Of a stretch of 28,556 nucleotides of DNA, positions 7,626 to 14,319 are shown piece by piece. The stretch is from CANGYM01 sp044235825 (lineage in GTDB: Bacteria > Pseudomonadota > Alphaproteobacteria > JAJTHO01 > CANGYM01). The stretch is from positions 1 to 28,556 of the forward strand of contig JBIIHL010000019.1 in NCBI GenBank assembly GCA_044235825.1, read 5' to 3'. The stretch's first letter is position 1. Every line of letters begins with the position of its first letter. The notes under the pieces are model-generated. The model was not told where the DNA came from. It did not search any database and worked only from the letters and a program-made list of their open reading frames with translations. The position numbers and the translations under genes are program-made.

Positions 7626-9929
7626 ATGCGGCGCAACAGGAACCCTGAAACGGTGGATCGTCAGGCCCTCTCCCTTCCCCCATCAGGGGCCATTTACAGG
7701 GGGGGCGGACGGTTTTATTTTGCCCTGTATCTCCGCCAAGTGGCTGCGCAGCTCTGGAAAACCTCGTACCGCCTGCGTTGGTGGCTGGGGGGATTGCTGG
7801 CGGTGATGGGATCTGGCGTTCTGGGGGGGCTGCCCTTGTGGGCCTTGCTTTCGCTGCTGGCGTTGGCGTTGGTGGGGACTTTCATTCTGTTGGGGGGCGT
7901 GCGAGGGGCGCGGTTTGATCCGGTATCCATGGAATCGCTATGGACCCGTTATGGGGGGTTGCCCCATAACCCGTGGCGCATTGTTCGGGATCGCCCTGCG
8001 GCCCCCCATGTGTTGTGGGATGCCCATCTGGCTTGGGCCCATGATACGTTACGCAATCTCCGCCTGCCCCGTATCCCTTGGGGTTTTAAAAAGCCCTCTC
8101 GCATCGAACTGGCCGCTGTTGCCGTGGTGGTTCTGGTTTTGGGACTGAGGGGGGATCCTCTTCGGGATGTTTCTGATCGTCTTAATCGTATCCCAGGGGT
8201 GACGCAGGTCCCCAGTTTGCAGGCTGAGGTGGCCCCGCCGGAGGGTTTTGGCCTGCCCACCCAAACCCTGCCCAGCCCCCCGCCTTTTTTGCGGGCCCCC
8301 GTGGGCAGTGTATTGACAGTGACCTTTAGCACGCCCCAGAAAATGATCCCCTATGCCCACATAGGCGGCGTAAAATTCCGTTTGCATTCCAAAGATGGCC
8401 AAACGTGGAAAGGCATTCTGGACACCCCCGCGTCAGGATTCGGCCAGATTCACTTGGGGTTTGCGTCCAGCCCCATGGGGTCCATCGCTGTTCTGGCGGA
8501 TCAGCCCCCCCAAATCCAGTGGCGGGGTCAGCCAACTGCCGATTCCGGAGAGGGGCTAACGCTGCCCTATCAGGCGTTGGATGATTTTGGCCTGCAGGTC
8601 ATCATGGCCCACAGCCGTTTGGTGAACCCGTTGGATGTGGCCCCCGCCTTTCGGGATATGGAAACGTGGGATGTCACGCGCTTTGATACCCCCCCCTATC
8701 CCATGGGCGGGGCCGAAGAAACCGCCACGCTGGAGGGGGCCGCGGCCTACGCGGCGGGGCACGCGGTTGACCTATCCCTTTCCGCCCGCGATGCCATGGG
8801 GCAAATGGGGGAAAGCCAAAATCAGCGGGTTGTTTGGCCTGTTCCCACCTTTCGCACGCCGGTGGCCGCGCAGCTGTATCAGATCCGCGCAGGCTTGATT
8901 GCGGGGGGGGGGATGACACAGGCCCTGCAATCCCTCTCCCAAACCCTGACCCTGTTGCCCCAGCCCGCGCCGTCCATGTTTTTGGCCATAAAATCCCTGA
9001 TGCTGAAACTACAACGGGGGACAGAGGACGACCGTCGCCCCATCGTGGATCTGTTATGGGGCGTGATTCAAACCATCGAGCCGCAAAAGGGACTGAATCA
9101 GGGGAAAACCGTGGAATCCCTGCTGGATCAGTTGATGCAGGCCCTCTCGGATCCCAATCAAAGGGCGGCGGTGATGCAAACCCTGAGACAAGCGCTGGAT
9201 CAGTATTTTCAGCAACTGCAAGCCATGATGAAACAACAGGGCATGATGCCCAACACCAGCCAATTTGACCTGCGTCCCCTCGATGATTTTTTAAAGCGTT
9301 TGGAGGAAACCTTGCAATACGGCGACCCCGCCAAGGCCGCCCAGATGATCGACGATTTAAAACAAATGATGCAGGGCATGCCAAAGAGTCAGGCCGATCT
9401 GGCGGCCATGAAGGCCCTGCAGCAAGCCATGCAGGATTTTGGCAAACTCTCAGAGGCGCAGGCCAATTTGATCAAAGAGGCCGAATCCCCCAGCGGCGGG
9501 GAAGAGGGGGCAGCGGCGCGGCAAGAGGCCCTGAAAACAGAATTAACCCGCCTGCAGCAGGTTATGGATGGCTTTGGTCTGGCCCCGCCGTCTCTGGATC
9601 GGGCCAAACACGCCATGGCGGGGGCGGTGCAGGCCCTGAAAGACGCCTCCCCCACAGCCCCATCCCTGATGCGTCAGGCGCTGGAGGCCCTGAACGAAAG
9701 TTCGCAGCAAGCCATGGAACAGCTCAGCCAACAGGGCCGTTTCATGCCCATGGGGATGGGCGGGGAAGGGGGGCAGATGGGCCCACAGGCGCAGGATCCC
9801 GACATCACCATTCCCCAAGATTCCGGATCTGCCCAATTGCGGAAAATTCTCAAAGACATTCGGGACCGCGTGAATCAAGAAGAGGGAACCACCCGCACCT
9901 ATCTTCAAAACCTGTTAAAGGGGGAATAA
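7626..9929 (+). CDS. DUF4175 (TIGR02302) inner-membrane protein
   Basis: A 767-residue alphaproteobacterial membrane protein of unknown function. Two TM helices lie near the N-terminus (about residues 55-95, around LLAVMGSGVLGGLPLWALLS) and a further hydrophobic segment follows (about 155-172, AAVAVVVLVLGLRGD). A beta-rich, probably periplasmic part comes next (GVKFRLHSKDGQTWKG; LPYQALDDFGL), then a long helical Gln/Met-rich C-terminal region (MKQQGMMPN, DDLKQMMQGMPKS, PMGMGGEGGQMG). It ends with the family-typical RKILKDIRDRVNQEE segment. The frame is open further upstream, but the ATG at 7626 is preferred because it follows the lysA stop and gives a family-like N-terminus. It is transcribed with lysA and, 2 nt downstream, murB. 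A role in envelope biogenesis is suggested only by context. Confidence 0.85.
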   Translation: MRRNRNPETVDRQALSLPPSGAIYRGGGRFYFALYLRQVAAQLWKTSYRLRWWLGGLLAVMGSGVLGGLPLWALLSLLALALVGTFILLGGVRGARFDPVSMESLWTRYGGLPHNPWRIVRDRPAAPHVLWDAHLAWAHDTLRNLRLPRIPWGFKKPSRIELAAVAVVVLVLGLRGDPLRDVSDRLNRIPGVTQVPSLQAEVAPPEGFGLPTQTLPSPPPFLRAPVGSVLTVTFSTPQKMIPYAHIGGVKFRLHSKDGQTWKGILDTPASGFGQIHLGFASSPMGSIAVLADQPPQIQWRGQPTADSGEGLTLPYQALDDFGLQVIMAHSRLVNPLDVAPAFRDMETWDVTRFDTPPYPMGGAEETATLEGAAAYAAGHAVDLSLSARDAMGQMGESQNQRVVWPVPTFRTPVAAQLYQIRAGLIAGGGMTQALQSLSQTLTLLPQPAPSMFLAIKSLMLKLQRGTEDDRRPIVDLLWGVIQTIEPQKGLNQGKTVESLLDQLMQALSDPNQRAAVMQTLRQALDQYFQQLQAMMKQQGMMPNTSQFDLRPLDDFLKRLEETLQYGDPAKAAQMIDDLKQMMQGMPKSQADLAAMKALQQAMQDFGKLSEAQANLIKEAESPSGGEEGAAARQEALKTELTRLQQVMDGFGLAPPSLDRAKHAMAGAVQALKDASPTAPSLMRQALEALNESSQQAMEQLSQQGRFMPMGMGGEGGQMGPQAQDPDITIPQDSGSAQLRKILKDIRDRVNQEEGTTRTYLQNLLKGE

Positions 9930-9931
9930 TC

Positions 9932-10810
9932 ATGACGCCCGCCGCCCTGATCCGTCACAACGCCCCCTTGGGGGACAAAAGCTGGTTTGGCACCGGCGGC
10001 GGGGCCGATGTGTTGTTCGAGGCCAAAACCAAAGACGACCTCATCGCCTTTTTAAAAGACCTATCGCCGGATACTCCCATCACCCTTTTGGGCGGCATGT
10101 CCAACGTGTTGATTCGGGATGGGGGCGTGCGGGGGGTGGTGATTCGTCTGGGGGCCGGCTTTGCGGGCATAGAGCGTCTGGATGACAGAACTATGCGCTT
10201 GGGGGCGGCGTGCCGCGATATGAAGGTGGCGGATGCCAGCGCCCTGTGGGGCCTCTCGGGCTTTGAATTTCTTTGCGGCATCCCGGGCTGGTTGGGCGGG
10301 GCGGTGGCCATGAATGCGGGGGCGTCCGGATCGTGTCTGGCGGATGTGTTTGTGTCGGCCACGGCGCTGGACCGCGCAGGACACGAACATCACATAACCG
10401 CCCGCGATCTTGCCTTTGGTTATCGCACCAGCGGGTTGCCCGCGGGGATGATCGTTATTGATGTGACCCTGCGGGGCACCCCCAGTGACCCTGACAGCAT
10501 AAAGGCCACGCTGGCCGCCCAACGGGCCAAACGCAAGCAAGATCAACCCGTCAACACCCGAACCGGCGGCAGCACCTTTAAAAATCCCCATGGGCACAGC
10601 GCGTGGTCTTTGATTGACGCGGCGGGGTTGCGGGGTTATCGTATCGGCGCGGCGCAGATTTCTGAAAAGCACACCAATTTTTTGGTGAACCTTGGCGGGG
10701 CGAGTTCGTCACAGCTGGAGGCTCTGGGGGAACACGCTCGCAAAACCGTTTACGAACGCACCGGCATAAATTTATCGTGGGAAATACAACGCTTGGGAGA
10801 TCCTTTATGA
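9932..10810 (+). CDS. murB: UDP-N-acetylenolpyruvoylglucosamine reductase MurB
   Basis: A 292-residue FAD enzyme that reduces UDP-GlcNAc-enolpyruvate to UDP-MurNAc with NADPH in the cytoplasm. FAD-domain motifs are NAPLGDKSWFGTGG, LLGGMSNVLIRDGGVRG and GIPGWLGGAVAMNAGA. The substrate domain has LAFGYRTSGL and GGSTFKNP, with the catalytic proton donor Ser at residue 214 in STFKNP. The end GLRGYRIGAAQISEKHTNFL is also typical. Its length matches the short MurB class without the extra E. coli-type loop. The start ATG is 2 nt after the DUF4175 stop, with AAGGGGGA as Shine-Dalgarno. The stop overlaps the ddl start (ATGA). murC, which normally precedes murB in the dcw cluster, is absent. Confidence 0.96.
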   Translation: MTPAALIRHNAPLGDKSWFGTGGGADVLFEAKTKDDLIAFLKDLSPDTPITLLGGMSNVLIRDGGVRGVVIRLGAGFAGIERLDDRTMRLGAACRDMKVADASALWGLSGFEFLCGIPGWLGGAVAMNAGASGSCLADVFVSATALDRAGHEHHITARDLAFGYRTSGLPAGMIVIDVTLRGTPSDPDSIKATLAAQRAKRKQDQPVNTRTGGSTFKNPHGHSAWSLIDAAGLRGYRIGAAQISEKHTNFLVNLGGASSSQLEALGEHARKTVYERTGINLSWEIQRLGDPL

Positions 10811-11727
10811 CCCTACCCCCCATCACCATTTTGTACGGCGGCTGGTCTGGCGAGCGTCCCATTTCCCAAAAAAGCGGCACCTGCGTGGCGGAGGCCCTGA
10901 CCCGTCTGGCCCTGCCCCACCGATTGCTGGACGTGACGCGGGATCTGATGGGGTGGATTCCTGAGTTATTGCGCTGGCCGGATACCTTGGTGTTTAACGC
11001 CCTGCATGGCCCGGGCGGCGAAGATGGCACCCTTCAGGGGATTCTGGACACGCTGGGCATCCGGTATACCCATTCTGGCCGTCTGGCCTCTGCCTTGGCC
11101 ATGGATAAAATCCAAAGCAAACTGGTGGCGGCGGATGTTGGCCTGTACACGGCCCCTTTCTGGCGTGTGAATCCCCAAACCCCGACGGATTTTTGGGATA
11201 CGCTGCCCTATCCCGTGGTGCTAAAACCGGTGGACGAGGGTTCCAGTTTGGGGGTTTTCATCGTTCATAATGCCGCCGAAGCCAAAGCCTTCCTGCCTCA
11301 ACTGCCCCCATCCTTTATGGCCGAGGGCTATGTTCCCGGGCGCGAATTAACCGTGGGCATTGTGAATGGCCGCCCCCTGACCGTCATCGAAATTGACGCG
11401 GGGCAGGGGTTTTATGATTACAAAGCCAAATACGACCCCAACCATCACGCCGATTTCCTGATTCCCGCCCCGCTGGATCATGCCCTGACCCAAACGCTGC
11501 AGGCGCAATCCGTGACCCTGTATCACGCCCTGCGATGCCAAGGCGTGGCCCGCGTGGACTGGCGATACGATCCCACGGCCCAAACCGGACCAGCCTTTTT
11601 GGAAATCAACACCCAGCCCGGAATGACCCCCCTATCGCTGGTCCCCGCCGCCGCGGCGTTTGAGGGGATATCGTACGACCAGTTGGTGCTGACGATTTTG
11701 CGGGATGGGGTGTCGGGTGACAGGTGA
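10807..11727 (+). CDS. ddl: D-alanine--D-alanine ligase Ddl
   Basis: A 306-residue ATP-grasp ligase forming D-Ala-D-Ala for the peptidoglycan stem peptide. Visible motifs are ILYGGWSGERPIS (N-terminal substrate loop), NALHGPGGEDGTLQG, YTHSGRLASALAMDK, PVVLKPVDEGSSLGV (ATP-grasp), EGYVPGRELTVGI, YDYKAKYD (omega loop) and EINTQPGMTPLSL (Mg and substrate binding). The start is ATG 10807, overlapping the murB stop by 4 nt, which is better than an in-frame ATG at 10777 inside murB. The last residues, GVSGDR, are read from a tandem heptamer repeat that also supplies the stop codon, so the natural C-terminus may have been altered. ftsQ, ftsA and ftsZ do not follow. Confidence 0.95.
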   Translation: MTLPPITILYGGWSGERPISQKSGTCVAEALTRLALPHRLLDVTRDLMGWIPELLRWPDTLVFNALHGPGGEDGTLQGILDTLGIRYTHSGRLASALAMDKIQSKLVAADVGLYTAPFWRVNPQTPTDFWDTLPYPVVLKPVDEGSSLGVFIVHNAAEAKAFLPQLPPSFMAEGYVPGRELTVGIVNGRPLTVIEIDAGQGFYDYKAKYDPNHHADFLIPAPLDHALTQTLQAQSVTLYHALRCQGVARVDWRYDPTAQTGPAFLEINTQPGMTPLSLVPAAAAFEGISYDQLVLTILRDGVSGDR

Positions 11728-11750
11728 CAGGTGACAGGTAACGGGTAACA
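11716..11750. repeat. Tandem heptamer repeat, five copies
   Basis: Three perfect copies of GGTGACA (11716-11736) are followed by two variants (GGTAACG, GGTAACA). The first copies overlap the last codons and the TGA of ddl. Nothing else is seen between this repeat and the REP-like element. Confidence 0.85.
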
Positions 11751-11767
11751 GGGGAGAAATATTTGTT

Positions 11768-11873
11768 CCCTCTCCCGCGTGCGGGGGAGGGATAGGGAGG
11801 GGGGCCCGTCACAAAGATAATGTTTCTTTGTTTCAGGCCCTTCTCCCCGACCCTCTCCCCGAGGGGGAGAGGG
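11768..11873. repeat. REP/BIME-like pair of inverted palindromes
   Basis: Two G/C-rich palindromes face each other. The first pairs CCCTCTCCCGC (11768-11778) with GCGGGGGAGGG (11781-11791). The second pairs CCCTCTCCCC (11851-11860) with GGGGAGAGGG (11864-11873). Between them, ACAAAG (11811-11816) and CTTTGT (11826-11831) pair, and flanking GGCCC-type arms extend the symmetry. The whole 106-bp unit could fold as one large hairpin. Such CCCTCTCCCC/GGGGAGAGGG elements are common dispersed intergenic repeats in Proteobacteria. A bidirectional terminator or mRNA-stabilising role for the upstream operon is possible. Confidence 0.75.
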
Positions 11874-11884
11874 GGTAACCGTTG

Positions 11885-12081
11885 AACCGTTAGTGAGTTA
11901 ACAGTTAGGGGTTCTCAAGAACCCTATAAGTTTGCCAGAATGTATTCTGGCCCAAGTGAAATTTGATTGGAATTTCATCTGAGTCTAACAACAACCACCC
12001 ACGAAGTGGGTGGTAGGCAATTTGTGCAGACACAGATACGGCACGAAGCCGTACATCTGGAGAATTTTTGTCGTAGACAAA
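11885..12081. other. Dense run of consecutive, dissimilar stem-loops
   Basis: Seven stem-loops occur almost back to back. AACCGTTA/TAACAGTT (11885-11906, one mismatch). AGGGGTTCT/AGAACCCT (11907-11925, one bulge). GCCAGAAT/ATTCTGGC with a 2-nt centre (11934-11951). TGAAATT/AATTTCA (11957-11977). ACCACCCAC/GTGGGTGGT with a GAA centre (11994-12014). CAGATACGGC against GCCGTACATCTG, with a small bulge (12033-12059). TTTGTC/GACAAA (12067-12081). The stems differ in sequence, so they are not copies of one repeat. All but the first lie inside the hypothetical ORF at 11905-12186. Further hairpins lie at 12143-12157, 12224-12247 (GGAA tetraloop) and 12262-12276. Whether this is a structured RNA or an inverted-repeat-rich gene is not resolved. 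Confidence 0.6.
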
Positions 12082-12186
12082 CAATGGGTCCTCTTCTAAT
12101 TGGGGTTGATCGAACATTTTTTTGAATAAAAGCAACTGATCAGGGGTGAATCTCCCCGTTCGTAGCTCTTCATTTGTGAAAACCAT
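11905..12186 (-). CDS. Hypothetical protein encoded in a palindrome-rich region
   Basis: A 93-residue open frame beginning MVFTNEELRTGRFTPDQ and ending WQTYRVLENP. It has no signal peptide, membrane helix or motif that I recognise. A GTG at 12228 would add 14 residues, and neither start has a good Shine-Dalgarno. Its codons run through a series of near-perfect hairpins, so segments such as GQNTFWQ, YHPLRGWL, DVRLRAVSV and FVYDKN are each encoded by a palindrome. It lies alone between ddl (convergent) and ccmH (same strand, 250 nt upstream), in DNA that is more A/T-rich than its neighbours. It may be a recently acquired gene, or not a real gene at all if the hairpins form an RNA. Confidence 0.4.
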   Translation of the reverse strand: MVFTNEELRTGRFTPDQLLLFKKMFDQPQLEEDPLFVYDKNSPDVRLRAVSVSAQIAYHPLRGWLLLDSDEIPIKFHLGQNTFWQTYRVLENP

Positions 12187-12195
12187 GATGATCGT

Positions 12196-12227
12196 CAGGT
12201 TGCTAAAACTACAGGTTGGTAAAATCA
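12196..12227. repeat. 16-bp tandem direct repeat upstream of the hypothetical ORF
   Basis: CAGGTTGCTAAAACTA (12196-12211) is followed directly by CAGGTTGGTAAAATCA (12212-12227), 13 of 16 matches. It sits just upstream (minus strand) of the ATG at 12186, where an operator could lie. If the GTG start is used it is coding. Confidence 0.6.
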
Positions 12228-12282
12228 CGACGCGGGAACGCCGTGATAGGAGATTGTAGTAAGCACCAGAGGTGCTCGCCCC

Positions 12283-12303
12283 AAAAAAAAGCCGAAGCTG
12301 TTT
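12283..12303 (-). terminator. Possible Rho-independent terminator of the COQ9-methyltransferase-ccmH operon
   Basis: On the minus strand AGC-TTCG-GCT, with a stable cUUCGg tetraloop and a stem extendable through one mismatch by A/T pairs, is followed by eight T residues. It lies about 135 nt after the ccmH stop. The core stem is short, so this is tentative. In the rest of the 12229-12435 gap I see only the hairpin 12262-12276 and the TA palindrome. Confidence 0.4.
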
Positions 12304-12332
12304 GATGGAACGTTGGATACTAACAATTCACC

Positions 12333-12354
12333 CTAATATATATATATATATTAG
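12333..12354. repeat. 22-bp perfect palindrome made of TA dinucleotides
   Basis: CTAA and TTAG flank an alternating TA tract, giving a perfect 22-bp palindrome in A/T-rich DNA downstream of ccmH. ACTAA (from 12320) and TTAGT (to 12355) extend the symmetry imperfectly. It would melt or extrude easily. It may be a microsatellite or a protein-binding site. Confidence 0.7.
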
Positions 12355-12435
12355 TCAAGCATTTTATTGAAAAATTTTATTATGAATAGATCGTTGTTTT
12401 TTCATGATTTTTAAAAATACAAAGGGGATTTCCCC

Positions 12436-12822
12436 CTATCCCTTCCCCGCCCCCCGCCACAGCCGCGCCAGCCACCATGCCCCGGGCAGCAGGATGAACA
12501 GCGGGCCCGCCCACAAAATCGCCGTTTGTGGTTTCAGGGGGGGCACCAGCGATAAATCTGTGCCATAGTTTTTTTCCAGCAGGGTGCGAATCTCTGTTTC
12601 GTTCATGCCTTTGTTCAGGGATTCCCGAATAAACATCCGCATGGCATCCGCCATGGGGGATTGGGATTCTGACAGGGGCTCGCCCTGACATACGGGGCAG
12701 CGCAGGGTTTTTTCCAGCGCCATGGCGCGGGCCTCCAACGCCGGATCCCTCAGCGGGGTAAAGGCGGAGAGCACCACCACCAGCATCACCGGCAGCAAAG
12801 ACAAAGATATTGTTTTCATCAT
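12436..12822 (-). CDS. ccmH: Cytochrome c maturation protein CcmH (CcmH/CycL/Ccl2 type)
   Basis: A 128-residue periplasmic thiol-disulfide protein with an N-terminal signal or anchor helix (residues 2-20), the redox motif LRCPVCQGEPLSES (about residues 40-53, the CxxC that handles apocytochrome thiols), the helical segment SPMADAMRMFIRESLNKGM, the NYGTDLSLVPPL turn and a C-terminal TM helix (AILWAGPLFILLPGAWWLARLW). It matches the short alphaproteobacterial CcmH without the TPR half (CcmI). It overlaps the upstream methyltransferase stop as TGATG, with AAGGAGC as a good Shine-Dalgarno. The motif RCPVCQGEP differs from the more usual RCLVCQNQS but keeps both cysteines. It should partner CcmF, encoded separately at 1183-2964. 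Confidence 0.9.
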   Translation of the reverse strand: MMKTISLSLLPVMLVVVLSAFTPLRDPALEARAMALEKTLRCPVCQGEPLSESQSPMADAMRMFIRESLNKGMNETEIRTLLEKNYGTDLSLVPPLKPQTAILWAGPLFILLPGAWWLARLWRGAGKG

Positions 12823-13571
12823 CAGGGCTCCTTCGTATCACAGCGGGGCAGCGGGCCATAGCCCGAGGGCTGGGGCATGGCCACCAAAGGGGCCCGTCTT
12901 GCGGGAACAAAAACCGGCTTGGGGGCGATCACGGCCCAGACGGCCTCTCGCTCGATACGCACGCACCACGCGCCGGCTAGGGCTTGGGGCCACAAACGTG
13001 ACCATACCCTGTGGGTGGCCCAGCGGGGGGTATAGGGCCAAAAGGACAAAACAGGCTTTTTCATCGTGATTTTCAGGCAACAGCGCCGCAACAGTTCTGT
13101 TAATTGCATGAGGGTATAGGGGTTTCCATACCCAAAGGGCGTTTGATCCAAATGGGCCCACAGGCCCAAACGGTTGGGAACAATCAAAACAATGGGGGCG
13201 CCCCGCACGGCAACGCGCAGGATGTCTTGCAAAAATCCTTCGGGATCGTGGGTAAATTCCAGACTGTGGATGATCAAAACTGTATCAAAGGTTTCGTTGG
13301 CAAAGGGCAGCCGGTGATCCTCCACCAAAACAGCGCGGACGGCATCCCCCGCAGGCCACGGCATAATCCCCTGACGGGCGGGCATGGCCCACACCATCCC
13401 CCTGTCCCCATCCCCAAAAGCAGAAAACAGGGGCAGACCATACCCCAGACACAATCTCTTTTTCCCCGCGGGCAAGTCCATGGCCCCCAAAACCCGCAAT
13501 AAATCCTGCGCCGTGCGTTGCCCCAAAGCTGTATGATAAAAATCCCGCAAAAGCTGAACATCCATGGACAT
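12822..13571 (-). CDS. SAM-dependent methyltransferase (class I, substrate unknown)
   Basis: A 249-residue cytoplasmic protein with a Rossmann-like methyltransferase fold. Motif I is the unusual KRLCLGYGLPLFSAF, the post-I segment is MPARQGIMPWP, the acidic motif is VLVEDHRLPFANETFDTVLIIHSLEFTHDP, and GAPIVLIVPNRLGLWAHLD follows. This LG-x-G-x-x-x-P-L variant with 'MPA-x-QG' is a recognisable alphaproteobacterial family that often neighbours glyoxalase II genes, to my recollection. Its substrate is unknown. Here it lies between COQ9 (11 nt upstream) and ccmH (TGATG overlap), so it is in one operon with ubiquinone and cytochrome c functions. The N-terminus may begin at M1 or M3. It is not a clear UbiG or UbiE homologue. 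Confidence 0.8.
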   Translation of the reverse strand: MSMDVQLLRDFYHTALGQRTAQDLLRVLGAMDLPAGKKRLCLGYGLPLFSAFGDGDRGMVWAMPARQGIMPWPAGDAVRAVLVEDHRLPFANETFDTVLIIHSLEFTHDPEGFLQDILRVAVRGAPIVLIVPNRLGLWAHLDQTPFGYGNPYTLMQLTELLRRCCLKITMKKPVLSFWPYTPRWATHRVWSRLWPQALAGAWCVRIEREAVWAVIAPKPVFVPARRAPLVAMPQPSGYGPLPRCDTKEP

Positions 13572-13582
13572 GATCCCACCCT

Positions 13583-14185
13583 TTAGGGTTTTTGGGCAAA
13601 CAACGATGGCGGACCCTTGGCCAAAAAGGCCTTAATGGCACCAAAGGGCCGCATCACCGCAAAAACCCGCGCAATATCCCGCTGTAAAAAGGCCCGCATG
13701 TCCCCAGCATGATAGGGATCAGTTCCCGTCATCAAAAAAACCGCATGCAACAGGATTTGGGACAGCAAACCCCGTTTTGTATAATAATTATGGTCTGTGG
13801 ATGTATCCCCCGCACGATACCAAATCTCGTCCGCCGCGGACCACAGCAACCCCTGAAACCCCACGGGCTTTGCCGCCATCAGCACAGACAGGGCCCTGGG
13901 CGATGCCGCAAACAGATCCAAAAAGGCCAACGCCCCCTCTGTCACCCGATCCCGCGTTTTGGGCGCGGCGGCGATACGCTCCGCATGATCCGCCACGGCC
14001 TGACGGCAGCCATGTTTCACAAAATCAAACAGGCCAGCCTCCCCCGACGGAACAGCGGTAATGGCCACAACCAGCGACGGGGCAACCCCCAAAAATGTCT
14101 GCCAAGACAACCCCTTTTCCGGCAACGCCGCCAAAAAATCCCGCAGCAAAGCCATGTCTTCGACAGAAAAAGGCGATGAGGTCAT
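13583..14185 (-). CDS. COQ9 family protein (ubiquinone biosynthesis)
   Basis: A 200-residue homologue of mitochondrial COQ9, a TetR-like lipid-binding protein that presents polyprenyl intermediates to the COQ7 hydroxylase. The signature near the C-terminus is clear: SAADEIWYRAGDTSTDHNYY followed by TKRGLLSQILLHAVFLM, then FLQRDIARVFAV. The N-terminal helices resemble the TetR scaffold, with no convincing DNA-binding recognition helix. In many Alphaproteobacteria this gene lies divergent to rpsU, but rpsU is not found here. Instead an accessory toxin-antitoxin island lies upstream. It is the first gene of an operon with the methyltransferase and ccmH. A -10 element about 36 nt upstream is listed separately. 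Confidence 0.9.
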   Translation of the reverse strand: MTSSPFSVEDMALLRDFLAALPEKGLSWQTFLGVAPSLVVAITAVPSGEAGLFDFVKHGCRQAVADHAERIAAAPKTRDRVTEGALAFLDLFAASPRALSVLMAAKPVGFQGLLWSAADEIWYRAGDTSTDHNYYTKRGLLSQILLHAVFLMTGTDPYHAGDMRAFLQRDIARVFAVMRPFGAIKAFLAKGPPSLFAQKP

Positions 14186-14220
14186 AAACCAGTCAACCTG
14201 TGTTGATAAACAGAATGCCC

Positions 14221-14226
14221 ACTATA
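14221..14226 (-). promoter_or_regulatory. Putative extended -10 of the COQ9 operon
   Basis: On the minus strand TGCTATAGT (14229-14221) contains TATAGT with an upstream TG, as in an extended -10. It is followed by GGGCAT as at lysA. The predicted leader is about 28 nt. No -35 is recognisable. I see nothing else in 14186-14319. Confidence 0.4.
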
Positions 14227-14319
14227 GCACCTTTGGAACGAAAGGGGATGGGGTTTCTCACGGACAGCAGCAGGACCGCGGGCAGATTCAAAAGCCAGAC
14301 GCTCCGCCGTCAAAACGGT

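Noticed and set aside
11716..12081. CRISPR array
   Set aside because: The repeats are either 7-bp tandem units or dissimilar hairpins. There are no equal-length spacers, no conserved 25-37-bp repeat and no cas genes.
14186..14319. rpsU, expected divergent to COQ9
   Set aside because: I looked for a short basic S21-like frame on both strands and found none in the gap.
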